Source: MED-G105 sp039025235
Lineage (GTDB): Bacteria > Pseudomonadota > Alphaproteobacteria > Caulobacterales > Parvularculaceae
Assembly (NCBI GenBank): GCA_039025235.1
Contig: JBCCOS010000015.1
Span: forward strand, 32,347 to 96,346
DNA: 64,000 bases
Reading direction: 5' to 3'
The translations under genes were made by a program, and so were the position numbers. Within the stretch, counting starts at the first letter, position 1; every line of letters begins with the position of its first letter. Of the stretch, positions 27,407 through 35,368 are shown piece by piece. Under the pieces are notes generated by a model. The model was not told the origin of the DNA, did no database searches, and saw nothing but the letters and a program-made list of their open reading frames with translations.

Positions 27407-28642
27407 TTACCGATCAATTTCACCAAAAACAATATCTAACGATCCTAGTATCGCGGACACGTCCGATAGCAGGTGCCCTCGATTCATCCAATCAATGGCC
27501 TGAAGGTGTGCATAGCCTGGTGCTCTAATTTTGCAACGATATGGTTTGTTGGACCCGTCAGACACCAAATATACGCCAAACTCACCTTTTGGCGCTTCCA
27601 CAGCCGTATACACTTCCCCGGCTGGGACATGAAACCCTTCCGTATAGAGCTTGAAATGATGAATAAGAGATTCCATTGACTGCTTCATTTGAGCACGACG
27701 CGGCGGCGCAATTTTCCCGTCCATTGTCATGACAGGTCCGTCGCCCTCTGCGCGAAGCTTCGCAATGGCCTGTTTCATAATCAAAACCGACTGACGCATC
27801 TCCTCCATTCGAATGAGATACCGATCCCAACAATCTGAGTTTTTGCCAACAGGGATATCAAAGTCATATTCTTCATACGTCTCATAAGGTTGGCTCTTGC
27901 GCAAATCCCAAGCGACGCCTGTCCCCCGCAGCATAACGCCGGTGAACCCCCACGCAAAAGCATCCTCCTGCGAGACAATTCCAATATCGACGTTGCGCTG
28001 CTTGAAGATCCGGTTTTCAGTGATAAGTGTTTCAATGTCATCAAGTGTCTGAGGAAACGCATCGCACCAAGCATCGATGTCATCGATGAGTTTCTCAGGG
28101 AGATCTTGATGCACACCGCCAACACGGAAGTAAGCAGCATGCATCCGACTACCACTTGCACGTTCATAAAAAACCATGAGTTTTTCACGGTCTTCAAACC
28201 CCCAAAGTGGCGGCGTTAAGGCACCGACATCCATCGCTTGGGTCGTGACATTAAGAAGATGCGAAAGAATACGACCTATTTCGCAAAAAAGGACCCGAAT
28301 ATGCTGCGCGCGGCGGGGCACATTGACAGAAAGCAGTTTTTCAGCCGCCAAACAAAACGCATGCTCCTGATTCATAGGCGCGACATAATCTAGACGATCA
28401 AAATAAGGAATGGCCTGCAGGTAGGTTTTGTGTTCAATAAGTTTTTCCGTACCACGATGAAGCAGTCCAATATGTGGATCAATGCGTTCAACCACTTCGC
28501 CGTCAAGTTCTACAACGAGACGCAAGACACCATGGGCAGCAGGATGCTGTGGCCCGAAATTAATCGTAAAATTTCGATCGGAAGCCGCATCAGACGCAGA
28601 ATCGGTCACCTCAATAACCCGTGTCGTGCCATCTGCCATCAT
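27407..28642 (-). CDS. nuoD: NADH-quinone oxidoreductase subunit D
   Basis: A 411-residue subunit related to the large subunit of NiFe hydrogenase; it forms the quinone-reduction site with NuoB. Identifying blocks are FTINFGPQHPAAHGVLRLVVELDGE, HIGLLHRGTEKLIEHKTY, PYFDRLDYVAPMNQEHAF and the C-terminal GSLDIVFGEIDR. AAGGA precedes the ATG. The N-terminus is extended by about 25 residues. Confidence 0.97.
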   Translation of the reverse strand: MMADGTTRVIEVTDSASDAASDRNFTINFGPQHPAAHGVLRLVVELDGEVVERIDPHIGLLHRGTEKLIEHKTYLQAIPYFDRLDYVAPMNQEHAFCLAAEKLLSVNVPRRAQHIRVLFCEIGRILSHLLNVTTQAMDVGALTPPLWGFEDREKLMVFYERASGSRMHAAYFRVGGVHQDLPEKLIDDIDAWCDAFPQTLDDIETLITENRIFKQRNVDIGIVSQEDAFAWGFTGVMLRGTGVAWDLRKSQPYETYEEYDFDIPVGKNSDCWDRYLIRMEEMRQSVLIMKQAIAKLRAEGDGPVMTMDGKIAPPRRAQMKQSMESLIHHFKLYTEGFHVPAGEVYTAVEAPKGEFGVYLVSDGSNKPYRCKIRAPGYAHLQAIDWMNRGHLLSDVSAILGSLDIVFGEIDR

Positions 28643-28760
28643 AGGGTTCCTTCTAGGACGACCGAATTATCAGAGAAACAAACCATTGCCATCAGCGCAT
28701 TATTCATCGGTACAAATATTTTTTCGAACTTTATACAATATATTCGACCCCAGAAGCATT

Positions 28761-29390
28761 TTATCGACCATCGTCTTCAACTTTTTCATCGCCTGGCAGG
28801 ACATAGTCCGCCCCCTCCCAAGGGCTTAGATAATCAAAGTTCCGAAATTCCTGGACAAGATTCACAGGCTCATAAACCACTCGTTTCTTTTCGTCATCAT
28901 AACGCACTTCAGTATAACCTGTTAACGGAAAGTCTTTTCGAAGAGGATGCCCCTGGAACCCATAATCAGTCAAAAGGCGTCGCAGGTCCGTGTGTCCCGA
29001 AAAGATCAGTCCGTACATATCAAATGCTTCCCGCTCAAACCAATCCGCAGCGGGAAAAACCGAACGAATACTCGGGATCGTATCACCTTCGCCGACTTGG
29101 ACCTTTGCTCGAATTCTTTTATTATTATGCATACTGAGCAAATGATATACGACATCAAATCGCAAAGGTCGCTCTGGATAATCGACGCCACAAAGATCAA
29201 TAAGCTGAACAAACCGACAGAAACTGTCATCTCTTAAAAAAGTTAATACAGACGGGATTTTTTCGGGCCGAACGCAAACGGTCAACTCACCGTACTCAAT
29301 GGCAACCTTCTCGACGTCCTCTTCTATTGCAGCATGAACACGGTCGGCTAAATCCTCAAGTTCGATCGGGACTATGTCAGCATCACTCAT
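28761..29390 (-). CDS. nuoC: NADH-quinone oxidoreductase subunit C
   Basis: A 209-residue peripheral subunit (30 kDa family) of complex I. Family blocks are DLCGVDYPERPLRFDVVYHLLS, the WFEREAFDMYGLIFSGHTDLRRLLTD region, and GHPLRKDFPLTGYTEVRYDD. ATG 29390 is preferred because a GCGGAG ribosome site lies six bases upstream and the start then overlaps the preceding stop codon by eight bases; upstream alternatives lack this. Confidence 0.96.
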   Translation of the reverse strand: MSDADIVPIELEDLADRVHAAIEEDVEKVAIEYGELTVCVRPEKIPSVLTFLRDDSFCRFVQLIDLCGVDYPERPLRFDVVYHLLSMHNNKRIRAKVQVGEGDTIPSIRSVFPAADWFEREAFDMYGLIFSGHTDLRRLLTDYGFQGHPLRKDFPLTGYTEVRYDDEKKRVVYEPVNLVQEFRNFDYLSPWEGADYVLPGDEKVEDDGR

Positions 29391-29649
29391 CGCCATCTCC
29401 GCTTTTCTCAGTCTCTGCCGACTTATGAGAGGCATTGGCTCCCATCGCGGAAATTGCCTCTCTAATCCTTTTGCGGATCGTGAGGTATACCGTGAAGACC
29501 CCAGCCCCTATTCCACCACCGACCACGGCGCGCCCCGTTGCCGATTCAACCTCGCCCCCATGAAGGATAATATTGGCGCACAAAAGTATTGTTGCGAGCC
29601 CAACAAACGAAACAACAAACCTTAGAATATGCCGATTTATATCTGCCAT
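29383..29649 (-). CDS. Small membrane protein between nuoB and nuoC
   Basis: I do not recognise a family. The product has about 88 residues from ATG 29649; a TTG start 13 codons upstream is possible. Two hydrophobic segments are visible (about residues 9-29 and 38-57), followed by a basic RKRIREAI stretch and a polar tail. Its end overlaps nuoC, so it is translated in the operon. Position suggests an assembly or accessory role, with no further evidence. Confidence 0.55.
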   Translation of the reverse strand: MADINRHILRFVVSFVGLATILLCANIILHGGEVESATGRAVVGGGIGAGVFTVYLTIRKRIREAISAMGANASHKSAETEKSGDGDE

Positions 29650-29694
29650 CTGCTTTACCGCACGATCTGTCTCGAAGTGACTAACCAAGATCGA

Positions 29695-30255
29695 TCACCG
29701 GATAATTGATCCCTCGCGTCGAATTTTCTTTTGCAGTTGTAGAATACCATAAACCAGCGCTTCAGCGGTTGGCGGACAACCCGGCACATAAATATCGACG
29801 GGAACAATTCTATCGCACCCCCGGACAACCGCATACGAATAGTGATAATATCCACCGCCATTTGCACAGCTTCCCATGGAAATCACATATCTCGGGTTAG
29901 GCATTTGATCGAATACCTTACGCAGCGCTGGCGCCATCTTGTTGGTCAGAGTTCCAGCGACAATCATAACGTCGGATTGACGGGGCGACGCGCGCGGCGC
30001 CACACCAAATCGCTCAAGGTCATAACGAGGCATAGACGCTTGCATCATTTCAACGGCGCAACAGGCGAGCCCAAAGGTCATCCACATAAGCGAGCCTGTA
30101 CGCGCCCAATTAATCAATGCATCAGCTGGCGCCGTAAAAAACCCGCGATCAGATAGTTCATCAGAAAGGTCCGTAAAGAATGGATCCTTGGCATCGGGGC
30201 GATAGACCGAATTGGGCGCCTCGCCTAACGGATCGGGTTTGTGTTCTTTCACCAT
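29695..30255 (-). CDS. nuoB: NADH-quinone oxidoreductase subunit B
   Basis: A 186-residue subunit that carries cluster N2, the last iron-sulfur cluster before quinone. The cysteines are C65, C66 (GLACCAVEMM), C130 (MGSCANGGG) and C160 (VPGCPPTAEAL). The first 40 residues are a variable extension. It follows nuoA by about 45 bases. Confidence 0.97.
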   Translation of the reverse strand: MVKEHKPDPLGEAPNSVYRPDAKDPFFTDLSDELSDRGFFTAPADALINWARTGSLMWMTFGLACCAVEMMQASMPRYDLERFGVAPRASPRQSDVMIVAGTLTNKMAPALRKVFDQMPNPRYVISMGSCANGGGYYHYSYAVVRGCDRIVPVDIYVPGCPPTAEALVYGILQLQKKIRREGSIIR

Positions 30256-30300
30256 AACCCCCTTTTTAACACCCCAAACAACATTGAGACGACCGTTGTA

Positions 30301-30696
30301 TCACCGCCATTCTAACGCGCCTTTTTTCCATTCGTAGAAAAAACCGACCGCAAAAACGCCCAGAAAAATAAACATCGACCAAAAGGAAAATATCTGGAAT
30401 TCGCGATCAATTCCTAAAGTTGGGTTAAACAAGGTCACAGCCCAGGGGAACAAAAACGCCACATCGAGGTCCACGATGATGAACAAAATGGCGACAATGT
30501 AAAACTGAACATCAAACTTCATTCTTGCGTCGTCAAACGCATTAAAACCGCACTCATAAGTCGAAACTTTTTCCGGGTCCGGGGCGTTTGGCGCAATAAG
30601 AAGCGGTAGAACTGTGAAGGCCGCAGATAGGATCAAAGCGATTCCCAAAAATACTAAAATGGGCAAATAATCCAAAAGGAAGTCAGTAGTGGCCAT
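30301..30696 (-). CDS. nuoA: NADH-quinone oxidoreductase subunit A
   Basis: A 131-residue membrane subunit with three hydrophobic helices. The conserved loop YECGFNAFDDARMKFDVQFY and FIIVDLDVAFLFPWAV are present. ATG 30696 has an AAGGGA site six bases upstream, so the eight codons above it are left out. It is the first gene of the nuo operon, whose promoter should lie in the region above it. Confidence 0.97.
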   Translation of the reverse strand: MATTDFLLDYLPILVFLGIALILSAAFTVLPLLIAPNAPDPEKVSTYECGFNAFDDARMKFDVQFYIVAILFIIVDLDVAFLFPWAVTLFNPTLGIDREFQIFSFWSMFIFLGVFAVGFFYEWKKGALEWR

Positions 30697-31180
30697 GTCG
30701 ATCCCTTCGCGCCGGTTCACATTAGCCTTGGTTTAGAGGTATCGCAACGCCTAGAATAGTGTCATCAACCCCTTGATCAAAATGGCTTTTCGGAAATGAT
30801 GAACATGACGGGCTTGCCCATTGATTAAGCCCGCCGCTTTTACGCGCTTTTATCCAATTCCGAAAATTAACCACACTCCAACAATCCAATGGATTTGTTG
30901 TGTCCCAAATCAAACGCGCGAGACCGGCAGCGCAAACTTTATTCAAACGGCAAAAGACTGAAATCAACGGTACGAAATAGGACGCCCCAACAATCTGGAT
31001 GGGAGGGTGTCAACAACCGTTAGGTCGTTTGTATACCTGACAATTAATCATATCAGTTAACGCGAATCGTTAACACACTGTCAGAAGAAGCAGTTTCCAA
31101 TCGTTGTCTTTAGGCCCTGAAGCAATAATAGACTTGACGGAATACGTGGCCCGGGATAGCACCATCGAGCATCTTTGCAC
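30697..31180 (-). other. Region upstream of nuoA and tRNA-Asp
   Basis: About 480 bases with no supported gene. It should contain the nuo promoter on the minus strand and the tRNA promoter on the plus strand. An open frame of 81 codons (30722-30967) looks like chance. Confidence 0.5.
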
Positions 31181-31257
31181 GCGGGTGTAGCTCAGCTGGT
31201 TAGAGTGCCGGCCTGTCACGCCGGAGGTCGCGGGTTCGAGCCCCGTCACTCGCGCCA
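31181..31257 (+). tRNA. tRNA-Asp (GTC)
   Basis: A full 77-base cloverleaf. The acceptor stem GCGGGTG pairs with CACTCGC with one G-U pair, the D arm is GCTCAGCTGGTTAGAGTGC, the anticodon GTC is at 31215-31217 within GGCCTGTCACGCCGG, the T arm holds GGTTCGAGCCCC, and CCA is encoded. Its 3' half is the likely attachment site of the element that follows. Confidence 0.97.
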
Positions 31258-31291
31258 TTTCTCACGAAATGATATCGAGATAAGAGATTGA

Positions 31292-31327
31292 AAAGGCTCA
31301 ACTTTTTAAGTTGAGCCTTTCTCATTT
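31292..31327 (+). terminator. Terminator after tRNA-Asp
   Basis: Perfect 13-bp stem AAAGGCTCAACTT with a 3-base loop, then CTCATTTTT. It separates tRNA transcription from the integrase gene. Confidence 0.9.
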
Positions 31328-31404
31328 TTGACTTTTGCTCGAATTTGTGACCACAATGTGCATCAAAACGTGACCTCTTTTTGGCTATCCGCACATGGTG
31401 ACCG

Positions 31405-32832
31405 ATGAAAAAACCTAACCGATACCTCGTGATTTTGAGGAACAAATATTACTATCAACGTCGCGTACCCGGACGATTTAAGCACCTCGATTCGAGGGAG
31501 AGACCCCGCGTCTCATTAAAGACCGCCAACGTCGAATTGGCGCGGGCGAGACGCGACCTTTTGGAGGAGGCGGACGAGCAGTGGTGGTACACCCTCGCAG
31601 CCCGCGCAGCCGAAGCTTACACGCGAGGCGAAATGTCGGCAGCTGAACGCGAAGCGGTAAGGTCGAGATATGACGCTGCGGTCACCCGAGCGATGGCCTA
31701 TGGCTTTGCCTACAAAACGGCGGAAGATATCGCCGACACTGAATCCACGCGCGCGCTCCTGGATCGGATCAGCATCCTGGAACAACAGCTCAGTAACACC
31801 AAATCCGATGGCCCCAAGCAGCGGGATATTGAAGCGCTCCTGGGCGCTGCGCCCGATCCAAGTGAATGTGTCACCGTCAGCGAAGCTTTTAAAATCTTCG
31901 TCGAAAAAATCGCCTTCGACGATCAATACAATAAGTCGGAGGCACAGCGCTATTCGTGGGAGAAAACCAAGCGCACGTCGATCAATTACTTCATCGATCA
32001 AATGGGGGATATGGCGGTCAACGATATCACGCGGGATGTTGCCATCGACTATCAAGATTGGTGGAAAGACCGGATGGACCCCGAAGACGGTTCCGACCCA
32101 GTGACCCCGAACACAGCAAATCGACATATCGGAAATGTTAGATCGCTTCTACAGAGATATTTCGAACATGTTGGCGTCACCAATTACGATGACCCATTCC
32201 GCAAAATGTACTTCTCAGGAAAGACTGTTGAGAAGAAACGTCTTCCCTTCGAAGATGATTGGGTGCGCTCAAAGATTCTTGCGCCCGGTTTGTTCGACGG
32301 CTTGAATGACGAACTGCGTGTTATGATCTTTGTCCTGATTGAAACGGGGGCGAGACTGAGTGAGATTTGTGGCCTTCGCCCTGAAGACATCAGACTGAAC
32401 CACAAAGTTCCGCATCTTCATATTAGACCAGAGCAGAAGCGGGAGTTGAAAACCAAGACATCGGCCCGTGACATTCCGCTGGTCGGCGCTGCCCGAATTG
32501 CGATGATGGCGGCTCCGGAGGGCTTTCCACGCTATTATGATAAATCCGGCACCGCGTCCGCCAATCTGATGAAAGCGTTCCGACAACGCAAACTGCTACC
32601 GACAGACCAACACAAGATCTACTCGTTTCGCCATTCCTTCGAAGACAGAATGCTGCATGCCGGTCTCGACTATGGCCTTCGATGCGCCCTAATGGGGCAT
32701 AACAATACACGCCCTGAATACGGCATGGGCGGGTCGCTGGAATACAGGCAGGACGAGCTAAACAAGATCGCTCATCCCTTCGACCCGGCGCTCTTTCAAG
32801 GGGCGCCCTTGAACGTTAACGCCGCCGCTTAA
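31405..32832 (+). CDS. int: Tyrosine recombinase integrase
   Basis: A 475-residue site-specific recombinase that would insert and excise the element at tRNA-Asp. The N-terminus (YLVILRNKYYYQRRVPGRF) resembles the arm-type domain of tRNA-directed integrases (DUF6538-like). A core-binding domain spans about residues 150-270. The catalytic domain shows R317 (ETGARLSEI), R409 in YSFRHSFEDR, H432 in LMGH and the nucleophile Y439 in RPEYG. The residue three before R409 is Tyr406 where many relatives have His. It lies 147 bases from the tRNA in the usual orientation. Confidence 0.93.
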   Translation: MKKPNRYLVILRNKYYYQRRVPGRFKHLDSRERPRVSLKTANVELARARRDLLEEADEQWWYTLAARAAEAYTRGEMSAAEREAVRSRYDAAVTRAMAYGFAYKTAEDIADTESTRALLDRISILEQQLSNTKSDGPKQRDIEALLGAAPDPSECVTVSEAFKIFVEKIAFDDQYNKSEAQRYSWEKTKRTSINYFIDQMGDMAVNDITRDVAIDYQDWWKDRMDPEDGSDPVTPNTANRHIGNVRSLLQRYFEHVGVTNYDDPFRKMYFSGKTVEKKRLPFEDDWVRSKILAPGLFDGLNDELRVMIFVLIETGARLSEICGLRPEDIRLNHKVPHLHIRPEQKRELKTKTSARDIPLVGAARIAMMAAPEGFPRYYDKSGTASANLMKAFRQRKLLPTDQHKIYSFRHSFEDRMLHAGLDYGLRCALMGHNNTRPEYGMGGSLEYRQDELNKIAHPFDPALFQGAPLNVNAAA

Positions 32833-33130
32833 TTGTCTGACCACTTACCAAATACTTGGTGAGACGGTCCTTTTGTGTGCGAAGCGTTTCGAGCTCTTTC
32901 TCGAGCCGATCCATGATGGGCCAATAGGTGTCACCATAAGCCGCAATGATAAGGGAGATAACTTCACAGGCTCTCAGGAGTTCCGCCTCTGTCGGCGGTT
33001 TTTCAATGAGCTCTTCACGCTTCGTCCATCGATCAATCGGTCGTTTGGGACGCTTTGCGGGAAGACGAGCTTGCACCGCCTCACCCTCACGAGCGAAAGG
33101 TGTGTCAGCTGTATCTTTGGCCACGCTCAT
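32816..33130 (-). CDS. Small basic protein of unknown function
   Basis: A 104-residue protein converging on the integrase gene, with a 17-base overlap of the two ends. It is charged and helical; residues 1-45 are rich in Lys, Arg and Pro, and a coiled-coil-like helix occurs near 75-97 (DRLEKELETLRTQKDRLTKY). No family is recognised. Composition and codon use look like a real gene, but support is moderate. Confidence 0.5.
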   Translation of the reverse strand: MSVAKDTADTPFAREGEAVQARLPAKRPKRPIDRWTKREELIEKPPTEAELLRACEVISLIIAAYGDTYWPIMDRLEKELETLRTQKDRLTKYLVSGQTIKRRR

Positions 33131-33655
33131 AAGCGGGCCTCAATGATCTCTATTTCGATAAAAAAATGAGAAAAAGCACGCTGTTGCTCAGCGCTTCGAT
33201 TACTCGACTTCGTTTTCACGCCATCACCGATGGCCGGAGACGGTAAGTAACTTTGATCGACTTAACGATAAAACCAGCCTGTGGATAACTCAAGACATAA
33301 CGTCGTTTTTTTTAACAACGACAGTGAGTTGTGTGTGAAGTGACGATGCGCCCGTTTCGATGAATGGGGCTGTGACCCCGCCCAACGCACCTTAGAAGGG
33401 GAGTTACTAGGCCGCTGAAAACGCGCCAATTTGGACTTTGTTCCAATGTGGATTCTATCGCCGAAGCTTGATGAGTATGAATCTGGTAGGGGTTGAACCG
33501 CACTGGTCCATCGGTTCGCCGAGATCTGACATCACTGCAAGTCCCTGCAATGGCGCTTGTCTTCTGAACATTGGGCAACGCCGACGTCTTAAGCGCCGGA
33601 CATCATCATAAGAATTCACAGCGCGGATTGTTGACCATTGACTGTTCTCCAGCCA
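33131..33655 (+). other. Gap between integrase region and copper module
   Basis: About 520 bases with no gene I can support. Frames on the minus strand exist but have the Arg/His/Ser-rich composition of shadows. The copper-module promoter should be at the right end, around the palindrome at 33656. Confidence 0.45.
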
Positions 33656-33674
33656 TATACCCCCTATGGGTATA
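33656..33674 (+). promoter_or_regulatory. CsoR-type operator 1
   Basis: Palindrome ATACCCCCTATGGGTAT (arms ATACCC/GGGTAT) directly upstream of the ribosome site of the glutaredoxin/MauE gene. It has the same TACCC...GGGTA form as known CsoR operators, and a csoR-like gene follows downstream. Confidence 0.75.
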
Positions 33675-33688
33675 AAAGGAGTCGGAAG

Positions 33689-34480
33689 ATGCCAGATGCT
33701 GAAGCCATAGAGGCACCATTCGAAAACAGCCGACCGGGTAAGCGCGCTGTGCTCTATCGCATGGTGATGGACCAGCATCTTTGCCCTTACGGGCTCAAGT
33801 CGAAATGGTTCTTGGAACGACAGGGCTTTGACGTCGAAGACCACCATTTAAAGACACGCGAAGAAACCGATGCATTCAAACAAAAGCATGAGGTCAAAAC
33901 CACGCCGCAAGCCTTCATCGAAGGCGAGCGCATCGGCGGATACGAAGCCCTGCGCGAGCGATTCACCTCGTATGAGAAAAACAGTGACAAAAAGACGTAC
34001 ACCCCGGTTTTGATGATCTTCGCGATCAGCGCCCTTATGGCGGTGGCCGTTTCGTGGGGCCTTCTTGGAGATCTGTTCGCGGTCCGCACCGTTGAGCTCT
34101 TTGCCGCTTTCGCCATGACAGCGCTCGCCTTGCAGAAACTCAAAGATGTCGAGAGTTTTTCGACCATGTTCCTGAACTATGACCTGCTGGCGCAGCGCAA
34201 GGTTGGATACGGCTATGTCTATCCGTTTGCTGAAGGCGCCGCAGGTATCCTGATGATTGCTGGCGGTACCGCCGCCCTGATCGGCTCCCCCATCGCACTG
34301 TTCATCGGCACGATTGGCGCAATCTCGGTTTACAAGGCTGTTTATGTCGACAAGCGCGATCTGAAATGCGCCTGCGTCGGCGGCGACTCAAATGTTCCCC
34401 TCGGCTTCGTCTCCCTCACAGAGAACCTGGTCATGATGGCGATGGGGATTTGGATGCCCCTCAAGGCGCTGGTGCTTTGA
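33689..34480 (+). CDS. Glutaredoxin-MauE/DoxX fusion membrane protein
   Basis: A 263-residue protein in two parts. Residues 15-95 are a glutaredoxin domain with active site CPYG (only the first Cys of CxxC), the cis-Pro loop TTPQAFI and IGGYEAL. The rest is a four-helix MauE/DoxX-like membrane domain with LNYDLLAQRKVGYGYVYPFAEG and a loop CACVGG near residue 230. It probably passes or senses thiol redox state at the membrane. It is placed behind a copper-type operator, so a link to copper stress is inferred. ATG 33689 has AAAGGAG upstream; a longer frame would run through the operator. Confidence 0.8.
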   Translation: MPDAEAIEAPFENSRPGKRAVLYRMVMDQHLCPYGLKSKWFLERQGFDVEDHHLKTREETDAFKQKHEVKTTPQAFIEGERIGGYEALRERFTSYEKNSDKKTYTPVLMIFAISALMAVAVSWGLLGDLFAVRTVELFAAFAMTALALQKLKDVESFSTMFLNYDLLAQRKVGYGYVYPFAEGAAGILMIAGGTAALIGSPIALFIGTIGAISVYKAVYVDKRDLKCACVGGDSNVPLGFVSLTENLVMMAMGIWMPLKALVL

Positions 34481-34514
34481 GGGTTTAGCCGCGCCACTCT
34501 CCGCGCTAAGCAAC

Positions 34515-34532
34515 ATACCCTGTATAAGGTAT
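34515..34532 (+). promoter_or_regulatory. CsoR-type operator 2
   Basis: Palindrome ATACCCTGTATAAGGTAT six bases before the start codon of the csoR-like gene. This fits autoregulation. Confidence 0.65.
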
Positions 34533-34537
34533 AAGAC

Positions 34538-34813
34538 ATGAAGTCAGAAACAAAGTCGGCGGCGCTTAAGCGCCTTGCCCGTATTGAGGGTCAGGTGCGC
34601 GGTGTCTCGAAAATGATTGATGAGGGTCGCTATTGCATCGACGTGGTACGACAGGTGCAGGCGATAAAGGCCGCCCTGTCAGCGCTCGAAAATCTCACCC
34701 TTCAGGATCATCTGGAGACGTGTGTCGATCATGCCTTGACCAGCGACGATGTGGATGAGCGCCGCGAGAAAGTCGAAGAACTTGTCGCCGTCCTTGGCGG
34801 TCGCAAGAAGTAA
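34538..34813 (+). CDS. csoR: CsoR-family metal-sensing repressor
   Basis: A 91-residue all-helical DNA-binding repressor. The copper ligands of CsoR are all present with the right spacing: C33, H58 and C62 (25 and 4 residues apart, as in the described CsoR). The N-terminal LKRLARIEGQVRGVSKMIDEGRYC is the family signature. Copper(I) binding should release DNA and switch on the neighbouring genes. It lies between the glutaredoxin/MauE gene and the efflux operon, with matching palindromes before each. RcnR or FrmR types are less likely because their ligand sets differ. Confidence 0.9.
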   Translation: MKSETKSAALKRLARIEGQVRGVSKMIDEGRYCIDVVRQVQAIKAALSALENLTLQDHLETCVDHALTSDDVDERREKVEELVAVLGGRKK

Positions 34814-34822
34814 CTTGGAAAG

Positions 34823-34840
34823 ATACCCCCTTGGGAGTAT
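34823..34840 (+). promoter_or_regulatory. CsoR-type operator 3
   Basis: Palindrome ATACCCCCTTGGGAGTAT between the repressor gene and the gene at 34879. It would control the efflux operon. Confidence 0.7.
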
Positions 34841-34878
34841 ACGAATATTAACCCCTCTTGCTGTAGTCTAAAGGGAAT

Positions 34879-35301
34879 ATGCTGAAACTGACACGCCTCC
34901 TGATCCTGATTGCCGTTGCCCTTGTGGCGACGCAGCCGATCATGGCGTGCTGTCTCACCGGACATGCCGAACCTGCCGCGTCGCACACGTCGATTGAAGC
35001 AGCGCCTTGCCATGGCGAGGCTTCACTTTCGAGCCATGGGGATACCAAGACAGATCAACCATCGCCTTCACCGATGGATTGTCCGGGCTGCCTCGATTGC
35101 GATAGCGCGGTCATGCAGGCCCAGTCTTTCGAGAATGGCGTAACTTTCACGCAGCTCTCGCCAGAGATCCCTGTGACCGTCATCGCATCGCGCTTCGAAG
35201 GTTTCGGGCACTCAGAGACGATCTTCAAAACCGGGCCACCGGGCGATCCGCCCCTTCCGCTTTCCACACCCATTACACTCAAACAGCGCCTGTTGATCTG
35301 A
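34879..35301 (+). CDS. Small secreted Cys/His-containing protein of the copper cluster
   Basis: A 140-residue protein with an N-terminal signal segment (residues 5-20) and several Cys and His residues after it (ACCLTGH, PCHGE, CPGCLDCDSA). These could bind copper in the periplasm. The C-terminus ends in a Pro-rich PPLPLSTPITLKQRLLI. It resembles small proteins found ahead of heavy-metal RND operons, for which no function is established. A ribosome site AAGGG precedes the ATG. It is the first gene after operator 3. Confidence 0.65.
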   Translation: MLKLTRLLILIAVALVATQPIMACCLTGHAEPAASHTSIEAAPCHGEASLSSHGDTKTDQPSPSPMDCPGCLDCDSAVMQAQSFENGVTFTQLSPEIPVTVIASRFEGFGHSETIFKTGPPGDPPLPLSTPITLKQRLLI

Positions 35302-35368
35302 TCTGGCAGCGCCCGCGTGTCCGCGCGGGTTTCGCTGTTTCATGTTCAATCAATTCGGGTGCTGATCC

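Noticed and set aside
30722..30967. 81-residue frame upstream of nuoA
   Set aside because: Mixed composition, no ribosome site and no recognisable motif; it occupies the expected promoter region.
33312..33847. Minus-strand frames between the integrase and copper modules
   Set aside because: Arg/His/Ser-rich composition of shadow frames; one runs opposite to the glutaredoxin gene.
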